64,000 bases of DNA. Origin: Rivihabitans pingtungensis (GTDB lineage: Bacteria > Pseudomonadota > Gammaproteobacteria > Burkholderiales > Aquaspirillaceae). The notes below the pieces were generated by a model. It was not told the origin of the DNA and ran no database searches. It was given only the letters and a program-made list of their open reading frames with translations. Location: contig NZ_QJKI01000004.1 of the NCBI RefSeq assembly GCF_003201855.1, positions 124,001 through 188,000 of the forward strand, given 5' to 3'. A program made the translations under genes and the position numbers. This document shows, in pieces, positions 55,012 through 63,947 of this stretch; within the stretch, counting starts at the first letter, position 1; each line of letters starts with the position of its first letter.

Positions 55012-55038
55012 CAGCCGGGCTGGCAAATGCCAGCCCGG
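55012..55038 (-). terminator. Hairpin between recA and recX
   Basis: GCCGGGCTGGCA-AA-TGCCAGCCCGGC (55013-55038), followed on the minus strand by TGTGTTTTCTGG. Could attenuate recA transcripts before recX. Confidence 0.7.
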
Positions 55039-55062
55039 CTTGAGATGCCAGTCTAACGGCTT

Positions 55063-55180
55063 GGCTCCGCTCACAAAACCCTCCTGGCGTTGTTGCCCGA
55101 CCTTGCCGTACTTTTGTTGTACTGTCTGCGGTCGTGCGCCTAGCCAGGAGCGCTGCGCTGGGTTTTGTGAGCGACGTTAA
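55063..55180. repeat. Dispersed nested-palindrome repeat between recA and recX
   Basis: GGCTCCGCTCAC ... GTGAGCGACGTTAA. Outer CTCACAAAACCC / GGGTTTTGTGAG and middle CTCCTGGC / GCCAGGAG arms are perfect; inner GCCCGACC / GGTCGTGC has one mismatch; apex GTAC / GTAC. Confidence 0.92.
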
Positions 55181-55200
55181 GCGCCGCTCACAAAACCCGG
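55181..55200. repeat. Head fragment of the dispersed repeat
   Basis: GCGCCGCTCACAAAACCCGG, the left outer arm only, directly abutting the full copy. Confidence 0.65.
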
Positions 55201-55252
55201 AAGGCAATATTGGCCAAGGGCGCAACATCACCAAGCGGGTTTGCTCAACCGC

Positions 55253-56335
<1,083 letters not shown>

Positions 56336-56391
56336 GGTGTCTCCAGGGAATGAGATAAAATGCCCGCATCGCGGCAATGCCGGCATTATGG

Positions 56392-56426
56392 CACACAATT
56401 GGCGTGACAGAAACGCGAATTGTGTG
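56392..56426. promoter_or_regulatory. Dyad in the recA promoter region
   Basis: CACACAATT (56392-56400) and AATTGTGTG (56418-56426), a 9-bp inverted repeat with a 17-bp spacer, 57-91 nt before the recA start. Position suits an operator; the regulator is unknown. Confidence 0.4.
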
Positions 56427-56458
56427 ACGGGGTGATAAATCTGTCGCGTAGATGGTTC

Positions 56459-56486
56459 ATTCATATGAATGCTGATTCATATGAAT
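56459..56486. promoter_or_regulatory. Tandem palindromes ATTCATATGAAT between recA and hrcA
   Basis: Two perfect 12-bp palindromes ATTCATATGAAT at 56459-56470 and 56475-56486, start-to-start 16 bp apart. They resemble a two-site operator for a dimeric regulator, 107 bp before hrcA and 124 bp before recA. Confidence 0.55.
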
Positions 56487-56592
56487 CAGCGCGTCGCTGA
56501 CACATCTCAGCGCCCCACGCTTGAAATTTATCCGGCTGCGCCGATGTTCAACTCACCTCAGTTGTTTTCTGCTGTTTCAGGAATGTCCTCCC

Positions 56593-57618
56593 ATGCTCAA
56601 CGACCGCGCCCAACGCCTGCTGAAAACCCTGGTGGAACGCTATATTGCCGATGGCCAGCCAGTGGGCTCGCGCACCTTGTCGATGCATTCCGGGCTGGAT
56701 CTTTCCAGCGCGTCGATTCGCAATGTGCTGGCCGATCTGGAAAACATGGGCTTGGTGATCAGCCCGCACACCTCGGCCGGCCGGGTGCCGACGGCGCGCG
56801 GGTATCGGGTGTTTGTGGATAATCTGCTGACCATGCAGCCGCTGGAGCAGGCGGCGCGCCAGCAGCTGGAAAGCGAGCTGCACCCGGACAGCCCGCAGCG
56901 CATTGTCAGCGCCGCTTCGCAATTGCTGGCCGAGCTCACCCATTTTGCCGGGGTGGTGGCCACGCCGGAGCGCGCCAGCGTGGCGTTTCGGCAGATTGAG
57001 TTTTTGCGCTTGTCAGAAAAACGCGTGTTGCTGATTTTTGTCACCGCCGATGGCGATGTGCAAAACCATTTGCTGCTGACCGAGCGCGACTACACCGCCA
57101 GCGAGCTGATCGAGGCGGCCAATTTTCTCAATCACCACGGCGCCGGGCGCAGCCTGGAGGCGGTGGCGCGCGAGCTGGAAGGCGAGCTGCGCAATCTGCA
57201 AAGCCATATCGCCAGCCTGATGGGCGCGGCGATTGTCGCCGGGCAGAACACCCTGGGGCCGCGTCAGTCGGTGATGGTGACTGGCGAAAAAAACCTGCTC
57301 AATAGCGATGACTTGTCGGCCAATCTGATTAATCTGCGCCAGTTGTTTGATTTGTTCGAGCGCAAAACCGAGCTGTTGCGCTTGCTCAACCTCAGCCGCG
57401 AGGCGCATGGCGTGCATATCTTTATTGGTGAGGAATCCGGCCTGAACACCCTGGACGGCTGTTCGGTGATCACCGCGCCGTATCAGATCAACGGCCAGGT
57501 GGTGGGCACGCTGGGGGTGGTGGGGCCCACGCGCATGGCGTATGAGCGGGTGATTCCGATTGTGGACATCACCGCGCGGCTGGTGTCGTCGGCGCTGTCT
57601 TATCCGGTGGAGCATTGA
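56593..57618 (+). CDS. hrcA: Heat-inducible transcription repressor HrcA
   Basis: 341 residues from ATG 56593 (CAGGA upstream). Winged helix with LLKTLVERYIADGQPVGSRTLSMHSGLDLSSASIRNVLADLENMGLVISPHTSAGRVPTARGYRVFVDNLL, GAF-like domain and the C-terminal IGEESGLNTLDGCSVITAPYQINGQVVGTLGVVGPTRMAYERVIPIVD signature (given in pieces of the family pattern). Represses groE/dnaK operons via CIRCE; no CIRCE element or chaperone gene is nearby. Confidence 0.97.
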   Translation: MLNDRAQRLLKTLVERYIADGQPVGSRTLSMHSGLDLSSASIRNVLADLENMGLVISPHTSAGRVPTARGYRVFVDNLLTMQPLEQAARQQLESELHPDSPQRIVSAASQLLAELTHFAGVVATPERASVAFRQIEFLRLSEKRVLLIFVTADGDVQNHLLLTERDYTASELIEAANFLNHHGAGRSLEAVARELEGELRNLQSHIASLMGAAIVAGQNTLGPRQSVMVTGEKNLLNSDDLSANLINLRQLFDLFERKTELLRLLNLSREAHGVHIFIGEESGLNTLDGCSVITAPYQINGQVVGTLGVVGPTRMAYERVIPIVDITARLVSSALSYPVEH

Positions 57619-57855
57619 TTCCACTCCCGGCGGCATGTCGCAATCATGCTGGCGCATGACGCGAATCAAGCGCCTGTTTGGGTATTGTGATGTAAAAAAA
57701 CAACATTTGTTGCACCGCCACGCAAAAATGCAACAGCAGTTTCCTGTCAGCATCGATTGGCTCTGTTAGCATCCGGCATGGATTTGTAAAGAAACCGCAC
57801 CGAGAGATTCCAAGCGGCGCAATCCATCACGACAACCCTGTGGAGCTGAAACCCC

Positions 57856-58926
57856 ATGAACAAGAAACTGCTTGCCGCCGCCCTGTCGGCCGCCTTCGTT
57901 GCTCCGGCCGCTCTGGCCGACGTCACCACCTACGGCGTGATCAACTCTTCCGTTGAATTCGCCAAGGCCACTGGCGCCACCACCTCCTCGCAGGACTTCA
58001 AGTCGGTCAACCGCGTGACCGCCAACAACTCCCGCATCGGCTTCAAGGGCTGGGAAGATCTGGGCAATGGCCTGAAGGCCATTTGGCAAGTCGAGCAAAA
58101 CGTTGACATCGACACCGGCAACTCCTCCACCAGCTGGGCTAACCGCAACAGCTACGTGGGCCTGGAAGGCTCCTTCGGCCGCGTGCTGCTGGGCAAGCAT
58201 GACAGCGCCTACAAGACCATGACCATCGGTCTGGGCACCAACATCCTGGCCGACACCTCGGCTGATACCTGCAACAGCCAAGCCATCTTCTGCCGTGGCG
58301 ACCAGCGCGTGAGCAACACTGTGCAATACTACAGCCCGGTGGTGAACGGCTTCAGCGCCGGCGTGTCCTACGGTGCTGACGAAACCCGCGCTACCGTGGG
58401 CGGTAACCGCGCTAACGCCTACTCGCTGTCCTTCGGCGGCAAGTACGTGAACGGCGGCCTGGCTGTGGGTGCTGGCTACGAACACCGCAACGACAGCGTG
58501 GCTACCTCCACCGGTCTGGACACCGACTACTTCAAGCTGGTTGGCGCTTACACCTTCGCTTCCGCCACCACCCTGGCAGCCGGCTACGAGCACAGCGAAG
58601 TGGACCAATTCGCCAAGTCCGCCAAGAAGCAAGATGGCTTCACCCTGGCCGTCAAGCAACAGCTGGGCGCATGGGGCGTGGGCGCTTCCTACACCTGGCT
58701 GGGCAAGGAAAAGAACGGTGCTGAAGGCGACGGCAAGGCCAAGCAATGGGTTCTGGCTGCTACCTACGACCTGTCCAAGCGCACCCAAGTGCAAGCTTAC
58801 GCAACCAAGCTGAGCAACAACAAGTCGGCTAACCGCAACTTCGGTATCAACCCGCTGAACGGCACCCTGTCCGCCGCTGGTGCTGATCCGCAAGCCATCG
58901 GTGTTGGCATCCGCCACGCCTTCTAA
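57856..58926 (+). CDS. Neisseria-type trimeric porin, copy 1
   Basis: 356 residues. Signal peptide KKLLAAALSAAFVAPAALA, first strand DVTTYGVINSSVEF, conserved SRIGFKGWEDLGNGLKAIWQVEQ and YVGLEGSFGRVLLGKHDSAYKTM (eyelet loop), terminal strand IGVGIRHAF with C-terminal Phe for BAM recognition. A 16-strand general diffusion porin of the OmpC/PorB-like family. Codon use is strongly biased, as expected for an abundant protein. GGAG lies 8 nt upstream; a strong terminator follows. Confidence 0.95.
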   Translation: MNKKLLAAALSAAFVAPAALADVTTYGVINSSVEFAKATGATTSSQDFKSVNRVTANNSRIGFKGWEDLGNGLKAIWQVEQNVDIDTGNSSTSWANRNSYVGLEGSFGRVLLGKHDSAYKTMTIGLGTNILADTSADTCNSQAIFCRGDQRVSNTVQYYSPVVNGFSAGVSYGADETRATVGGNRANAYSLSFGGKYVNGGLAVGAGYEHRNDSVATSTGLDTDYFKLVGAYTFASATTLAAGYEHSEVDQFAKSAKKQDGFTLAVKQQLGAWGVGASYTWLGKEKNGAEGDGKAKQWVLAATYDLSKRTQVQAYATKLSNNKSANRNFGINPLNGTLSAAGADPQAIGVGIRHAF

Positions 58927-58964
58927 TTCATCCGCGTCCTGGTGGCGCAGCTGAATTCAGCGCA

Positions 58965-58998
58965 AAACGGAGCCCTTCGGGGCTCTGTTTTTTTTTGC
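58965..58998 (+). terminator. Terminator of porin 1
   Basis: AAACGGAGCCC-TTCG-GGGCTCTGTTT (with G-T pair) followed by nine T. Confidence 0.93.
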
Positions 58999-59117
58999 GC
59001 GCCAGATTGTGGGGTTTCTGACAGGCCTTGTATGGCTTGTTGTAAAAACAAAAGCTTATGGCTGGCATCTCCCTTGCTGTGACAGACATATCCCCTCTGT
59101 CCAACAGGAACCCCATC

Positions 59118-59444
59118 ATGCCCAAGCCCAAAAAACATGTTCTGGTCTGCGTTCAGGGCCGCCCACCCGGCCACCCGCGCGGCTCCTGTCAGGCCCGTGG
59201 CTGCAATGATGTGTTTCAGGCGTTTTCCAATGAATTCCAGCAACGCAATCTGTGGGCCAACTTCCTGCTGACCAACACCGGCTGTCTGGGGCCCTGTCAT
59301 CTGGGGCCAACGGTGATTGTCTACCCGGAAGGCGTGATGTACACCGGCGTCAAACCTGAAGACGTTGGCGTGATCATTGATGAACACCTGATGTTTGATC
59401 AACCGGTTGAGCGCCTGTTGGCGCCGCCCGATGTCTGGAGCTGA
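59118..59444 (+). CDS. Thioredoxin-fold (2Fe-2S) ferredoxin next to a NifZ-like gene
   Basis: 108 residues from ATG 59118 (CAGGA upstream). Candidate cluster ligands C11, C24, C56 and C60 (VLVCVQGRPPGHPRGSCQ and NTGCLGPCHLGP). Related to the ferredoxin at 18075 (shared VYPEG/IIDEHL) but with an extra PPGHPRG insert, as in ferredoxins linked to nitrogen-fixation clusters. 4 nt before the NifZ-like gene, so the two are an operon. Redox partner not known. Confidence 0.88.
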   Translation: MPKPKKHVLVCVQGRPPGHPRGSCQARGCNDVFQAFSNEFQQRNLWANFLLTNTGCLGPCHLGPTVIVYPEGVMYTGVKPEDVGVIIDEHLMFDQPVERLLAPPDVWS

Positions 59445-59448
59445 CGCC

Positions 59449-59721
59449 ATGTTGCCCCCGCTGCCTGTGATCCCTTATGAAGTCGGCGAGATGGTGTATT
59501 GCGCCGAAGATCTGTTCAACGATGGCGGCATGCCCGGCGCTGACGAAGACGCCATTCTGGCGCCGGCTGGCGCGCGCGGCGTGGTGGTGCAGTCTGGCTA
59601 CGCCGAAGAAGACGAAAGCCAGATGATTTATCTGGTGCGCTTTGAGGACGCCAGCGGCGAGCTGGGTCCGCCGATTGGCTGCTTGCCTGAGGAGTTGACC
59701 CAGCAAGTGCCGGCAGCATAA
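59449..59721 (+). CDS. NifZ-like protein
   Basis: 90 residues from ATG 59449 (GGAG upstream). IPYEVGEMVYCAEDLFNDGGMPGADEDAILAPAGARGVVVQSGYAEEDESQMIYLVRFE matches the small beta-rich NifZ domain (VGxxV ... NDGxxPG ... LxxxGxxGxVxxxG ... YxVxF pattern). NifZ helps mature the nitrogenase P-cluster, but no other nif gene is in the window, so here it may serve another Fe-S protein. The stop TAA coincides with the left edge of a dispersed repeat. Confidence 0.75.
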   Translation: MLPPLPVIPYEVGEMVYCAEDLFNDGGMPGADEDAILAPAGARGVVVQSGYAEEDESQMIYLVRFEDASGELGPPIGCLPEELTQQVPAA

Positions 59722-59824
59722 GAGCAGCTCACACAACCCTCCTGGCGTTGTTGCCCGACCTTGCCGTTGTCTGCGGTCGTGCCCTTAGCCAGGCTCGCTG
59801 CGCTGGGGTTTTTTAGCCGCGCCA
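59719..59824. repeat. Dispersed nested-palindrome repeat lacking the apex
   Basis: TAAGAGCAGCTCAC ... TTTTTTAGCCGCGCCAA. Middle and inner arms CTCCTGGC, GCCCGACC / GGTCGTGC are present; the GTAC-loop-GTAC apex is deleted, making it ~12 bp shorter. Its first three bases are the stop codon of the NifZ-like gene. Confidence 0.88.
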
Positions 59825-59827
59825 AGA

Positions 59828-59886
59828 GGCGCCTGGGGGTGTGGCGTGGCTTTGCCGTGTCACACCCCCACACCTGGCCAGGCGCG
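59828..59886. repeat. Long imperfect inverted repeat, probably a decayed copy of the same family
   Basis: GCGCCTGG (59829-59836) pairs with CCAGGCGC (59878-59885) around GGGGTGTGGC...TTTGCCGTGTCACACCCC. The CTTTGCCGTG and CCAGGCGCGCTG parts match the repeat family; outer arms are missing. Confidence 0.5.
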
Positions 59887-60066
59887 CTGTTGGCGTGTTT
59901 CTGGTCTGTTGTTGCGTGCAGACGACAACATCAGGCCGATTGCGCAGCAAGCTGCGCTTTCACCGTAACATTTTCACCACACCCTCGTCATCTACGCTCC
60001 GTACACTCGCGGCTGTCCTGTGTTGCTTGCAACACCTCTGCGTTTTTTCCCCTGGAGCGTACCCCC

Positions 60067-61152
60067 ATGAACCGCAAAATGCTTGTCGTTGCGCTGAGCG
60101 CAGCGTGTGCTTCCCCGCTGGCCCTGGCTGACGTGACCATTTACGGCACCCTGAACAACTCGCTGGAATCGGTCAAAGCCACTGGCGCGGCCAATTCCGC
60201 CAATGACGTCAAATCCACCTCCCGCGTCAGCAGCAACACCTCCAAGATCGGTTTCAAAGGCAATGAAGATCTGGGCAATGGCCTGAAGGCCATTTGGCAG
60301 GTTGAGCAAGAAGTCTCCATCGACGATGGCGGCACCCGCAAGGGCAACTGGGCCACTCGTAATACCTTTGTTGGCCTGGATGGCAGCTTTGGCCAGGTGA
60401 TGCTGGGCAACTACGACAGCGCTTACAAGATGGTCAAGTATCTGATTCCGCTGGAAGATGGCGTGGCCGACTTTACTGGCGCCAATGGCATCATCGGTCG
60501 TGGTCAGCAGCGCATGAAGAACAGCGTGCAATACCGCAGCCCGAATTTCAGCGGCTTCAGCTTTGGCGCTTCTTATGGCACCGATGAAACTCGCGCCGTG
60601 CTGGCCAATAGCGAGCGCACCAATGCCCAAGCCTGGGCGCTGGCGGCACAGTACAACGCCGATGGTCTGCTGCTGGGCGGCGCTTTTGAGCGTCGTGATG
60701 ATACTGGCGCTGTGGCTGGCGCCAGCAAAACCGCCAATCATCAGGACTTCTGGAAGGCCGTGGCCCGCTACAAGTTTGCCGATACCGAACTGGGCGCTGG
60801 TTATGAATATGAAAACCAAAACCGTATCGTGGGCGCCAACCAGAAGCAATCGGCCTGGACGGTGTCTGCCATCCAGAAATTTGGCAACTTCGGTTTGGGT
60901 CTGGCTTACGTGAGTCTGGGCAAGCGCAAGGGCGCTGGCAGCGGCAGCATTTCTGACGCGGATTACAAAGCCAACCAATGGTCGCTGTCGGGCACCTATG
61001 ATCTGTCCAAGCGCACCCAGGCTTATGCTTTCTATACCCGCATCGACAACAAGAATGCCGCCAAGATCAATTTTGACAATAACGGCATTACTGGCGTCGC
61101 AGCCGGCTCCAACCCGACTGCCTTCGGTATCGGCCTGAGCCACAAGTTCTGA
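60067..61152 (+). CDS. Neisseria-type trimeric porin, copy 2
   Basis: 361 residues from ATG 60067 (GGAG 9 nt upstream). Signal peptide NRKMLVVALSAACASPLALA, then DVTIYGTLNNSLESVKATG, SKIGFKGNEDLGNGLKAIWQVEQEV, FVGLDGSFGQVMLGNYDSAYKMVKYLIPL and terminal FGIGLSHKF. Clearly a paralogue of the porin at 57856, with a different eyelet loop and surface loops, implying different substrate selectivity. Codon bias is less extreme than in copy 1, so it is probably less abundant. A terminator follows. Confidence 0.94.
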   Translation: MNRKMLVVALSAACASPLALADVTIYGTLNNSLESVKATGAANSANDVKSTSRVSSNTSKIGFKGNEDLGNGLKAIWQVEQEVSIDDGGTRKGNWATRNTFVGLDGSFGQVMLGNYDSAYKMVKYLIPLEDGVADFTGANGIIGRGQQRMKNSVQYRSPNFSGFSFGASYGTDETRAVLANSERTNAQAWALAAQYNADGLLLGGAFERRDDTGAVAGASKTANHQDFWKAVARYKFADTELGAGYEYENQNRIVGANQKQSAWTVSAIQKFGNFGLGLAYVSLGKRKGAGSGSISDADYKANQWSLSGTYDLSKRTQAYAFYTRIDNKNAAKINFDNNGITGVAAGSNPTAFGIGLSHKF

Positions 61153-61200
61153 TGCACAGGCGCGCGTCAGCGCGCCATGCCGGACGCAACACGCCAGCCA

Positions 61201-61229
61201 ACAGGTCCCCACCGGGGCCTGTTTTTTTT
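61201..61229 (+). terminator. Terminator of porin 2
   Basis: ACAGGTCCCC-ACC-GGGGCCTGT followed by TTTTTTT. Confidence 0.9.
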
Positions 61230-61269
61230 GCTAAGATGATAAATTCTGTTGCCTTTTTATCTGTTTTCA

Positions 61270-62067
61270 ATGCCTATCATCATCAAGAACGCCGAAGACA
61301 TCGCCAAGATGCGCGTGGCCGGCCGGCTGGCCAGCGAAGTGCTGGACTACATCACCCCGCACGTGCAGCCTGGCGTCACCACCGAAGAACTCGACCGCCT
61401 GTGCCATGACTATATGGTCAATCAGCAAGGCTGCATCCCGGCGCCGCTGAACTATGCGCCAGAAGGCCATGCGCCGTATCCCAAATCCATTTGCACCTCG
61501 GTCAATCAGGTGATCTGCCACGGCGTGCCCAACGATAAAGCGCTGAAAAAAGGCGATATCGTCAATCTGGACATCACCGTGATCAAGGACGGCTACCACG
61601 GCGACACCAGCCGCACCTTTTTGGTGGGCGAGGTCACCCCGCAGGCCAAGCGCCTGGTGCGCGTCACCCACGAATGCCTGTGGATCGGCATTGATCAGGT
61701 CAAGCCTGGCGCCCACTTGGGCGATATTGGCGCCGCCATCCAGAAATACGCCGAAGCCTGCGGCTACAGCGTGGTGCAGGAATTCTGCGGCCATGGCATT
61801 GGCCGGGGGTTTCATGAAGAGCCGCAAGTGCTGCATTACGGCCGCGCCGGCACCGGCGTCGAGCTGCAACCGGGCATGATTTTCACCATCGAACCGATGA
61901 TCAACGCCGGCAAGCGCCAGCTGAAAATCCTCAACGATGGCTGGACCGTGGTCACCAAGGACCGCAGCCTGTCGGCGCAGTGGGAGCACACCCTGCTGGT
62001 GACGGAAACCGGCTGCGAGGTGCTGACCTTGTCCGAGGGTACACCGGCACGCCCTGGGCGCGAATAA
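61270..62067 (+). CDS. map: Methionine aminopeptidase type I
   Basis: 265 residues from ATG 61270 (no clear Shine-Dalgarno site; TTG 61249 is the alternative). Removes the initiator Met. Metal ligands Asp in VNLDITVIKDGYHGDTSRTF (both Asp), His in CGHGIGRGFHEEPQVLHYG, Glu in IFTIEPMI and Glu in AQWEHTLLVTE. Full length. The TAA stop is the left edge of a repeat fragment. Confidence 0.97.
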   Translation: MPIIIKNAEDIAKMRVAGRLASEVLDYITPHVQPGVTTEELDRLCHDYMVNQQGCIPAPLNYAPEGHAPYPKSICTSVNQVICHGVPNDKALKKGDIVNLDITVIKDGYHGDTSRTFLVGEVTPQAKRLVRVTHECLWIGIDQVKPGAHLGDIGAAIQKYAEACGYSVVQEFCGHGIGRGFHEEPQVLHYGRAGTGVELQPGMIFTIEPMINAGKRQLKILNDGWTVVTKDRSLSAQWEHTLLVTETGCEVLTLSEGTPARPGRE

Positions 62068-62096
62068 ACGCCGCGCACAAAACCCTCTTGGCGTGT
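62065..62096. repeat. Head fragment of the dispersed repeat after map
   Basis: TAAACGCCGCGCACAAAACCCTCTTGGCGTGTTG in two adjoining parts: the left outer and middle arms only, starting with the map stop codon. Confidence 0.6.
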
Positions 62097-62157
62097 TGCG
62101 ACACCGGTACTGCGCTTTGCCCAGCATGCAAAGCACTGCCTGATCGGCCTGTCGCAT

Positions 62158-62187
62158 AAAAAACGCCAGCCTGTTGCCAGGCTGGCG
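62158..62187 (-). terminator. Terminator downstream of rlmD
   Basis: CGCCAGCCT / AGGCTGGCG (62164-62172 / 62179-62187) with a six-T run on the minus strand (62158-62163). Confidence 0.8.
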
Positions 62188-62286
62188 GCCAAAGCTCACG
62201 CTTCCGAGTCGAGTGGAGGATGCCCAGAAGGGCATCCCGTTTCTCTAAGCAAGCGCCATGCCAATATCAGGCTGGCGCGCCTTGGC

Positions 62287-63846
62287 TTATTCCTTCCCCT
62301 GTGTGTCGTCGTCGGACGCTTCGTGCCAGCCTTCGGCTTCGCGTTTGGCTGCCCAGGCCTGACGGCGGGCTTCCTTGTCGGCAGCGCGGGCGGCGCGCGC
62401 TTCGGCCTCGGCGGCTTCTTTGGCGGCGCGCGCCACTTTGGCCGCCGCCTTGGCGGCTTCGCGGGCGGCGGCTTCGGCCGCCTCTTGCGCTTCCAGCTCG
62501 GCGCGGCTGACGCACGGGCCGGTTTTTTCAAACAGGGCGATGCTCTCCACATGGCCGGTGTGCGGGAACATATTGATGATGCCAGCGGCGCGCAGGGTGT
62601 AGCCCTTGGTGTTGACCAGCACGCCAGCGTCGCGCGCCAGGGTGGCCGGGTTGCACGACACATACACCAGCCGCGCCGGCGCGGTGTCTTCGTCCAGCGC
62701 CTTGCACAGGGCAATGGCGCCGTCGCGCGGCGGGTCGATCAGCATTTTGTCAAACTGGCCCAGCGCGGCAAACGATTCCGGGGTGACTTCAAACAGATTG
62801 GCCACCCGATAGCTGACCTGATCCTCCAGGCCATTGTGGCGGGCGTTGTCGATGGCGCGCTCCACCAGCGACTGGCTGCCCTCCATGCCCAGCACGGTGG
62901 CGCCGCTGCGGGCAATCGGCAGGGTGAAGTTGCCAATCCCGCAAAACATATCGGCGATGCGCTCGCCCGGCTGCGCATCCAGCAAGCGCATGGCGCGCGC
63001 CACCATCACCCGGTTGATGCCGGGGTTGACCTGGGTGAATTCGGTCGGGCGATAGGGCATCACCACGCGGAAATCCGGCAGCGAATAGGTCAGCGTTGGC
63101 GCGTCCAGCGGGTAGAACGGATAACAGGTTTCCGGGCCCTTGGGTTGCAGCCAGGCTTGCAGCGGGCGCTGCGGCGTGGCGTGGGCGTCGATAAACTGAC
63201 GCAACAAGGCCTCGTCGGCGGCGGTCAGCGGGTCCATGATGCGGAACACCAGCACGTCCACCGCGTCGCCCACCGCCAGCTCCACCTGCGGCATGCGCGC
63301 GACAATCGACCATTGCCCGATCAGCTCGCGCAGCGGCATCAGCAAGGCGGAAATGCGCTCGGGCAGAATGTGGCATTCGCGCATGTCGGCGATATAGGTG
63401 GAGCGCTTTTCATGAAACCCCACCAGCACGCCGCCTTTTTTCGGCACATGGCGCGCCGACAGGCGGGCGCGGTGGCGATAGCCCCAGGTGGGGCCGTAAA
63501 TCGGCGGCAGGATGACTTCGGGCGTCACTCGGCCAATATGGGCCAGATTGTCTTCCAGCACGCGCTGCTTATTGGCCACCTGGGCGGAGAATTCCACATG
63601 CTGCATCGAACAGCCGCCGCACACGCCAAAATGCGGGCAGCGCGGCGTGGTGCGCATAAAGCTGGCGTTGAGCACTTGCACCGCGTCGGCGTTTTCGTAG
63701 CTGGGTTTTTTGCGGTAGCTGCTGTAGCGCACCGTCTCATACGGCAGGCCGCCGTCGATGAACAGGGTTTTGCCATCGACGTGGGCTACGCCACGGCCTT
63801 CAAAGTCGAGGGATTCAATACGGGCGATCGGCTGCGGGTGTGTCAT
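62287..63846 (-). CDS. rlmD: 23S rRNA (uracil-1939-C5)-methyltransferase RlmD with an Ala-rich tail
   Basis: 519 residues. N-terminal TRAM domain ([27 protein letters not shown]), [4Fe-4S] ligands C70, C76, C79 and C158 ([10 protein letters not shown] and RECHILP), SAM motif [22 protein letters not shown] and catalytic Cys in [12 protein letters not shown]. Residues ~445-519 form an extra, highly charged Ala/Glu/Arg/Lys helix ending DDDTQGKE, beyond the usual ~430-450 residues of the family; it looks like a coiled coil or RNA-binding tail. TRAM plus Cys pattern favour RlmD over RlmC/TrmA. Confidence 0.94.
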   Translation of the reverse strand: MTHPQPIARIESLDFEGRGVAHVDGKTLFIDGGLPYETVRYSSYRKKPSYENADAVQVLNASFMRTTPRCPHFGVCGGCSMQHVEFSAQVANKQRVLEDNLAHIGRVTPEVILPPIYGPTWGYRHRARLSARHVPKKGGVLVGFHEKRSTYIADMRECHILPERISALLMPLRELIGQWSIVARMPQVELAVGDAVDVLVFRIMDPLTAADEALLRQFIDAHATPQRPLQAWLQPKGPETCYPFYPLDAPTLTYSLPDFRVVMPYRPTEFTQVNPGINRVMVARAMRLLDAQPGERIADMFCGIGNFTLPIARSGATVLGMEGSQSLVERAIDNARHNGLEDQVSYRVANLFEVTPESFAALGQFDKMLIDPPRDGAIALCKALDEDTAPARLVYVSCNPATLARDAGVLVNTKGYTLRAAGIINMFPHTGHVESIALFEKTGPCVSRAELEAQEAAEAAAREAAKAAAKVARAAKEAAEAEARAARAADKEARRQAWAAKREAEGWHEASDDDTQGKE

Positions 63847-63947
63847 GCTCGGGTCTGCTACCAGTGGGCAAAGACCGCTATTCTCGCAAAAAACCCGGCT
63901 GTTTTCAGAAAAATCCAGCCCGCTCGGGCACAGGATGGCATCCGGGC

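Noticed and set aside
56336..56460. LexA (SOS) box upstream of recA
   Set aside because: No CTGT-N8-ACAG or close variant found; only other dyads are present.
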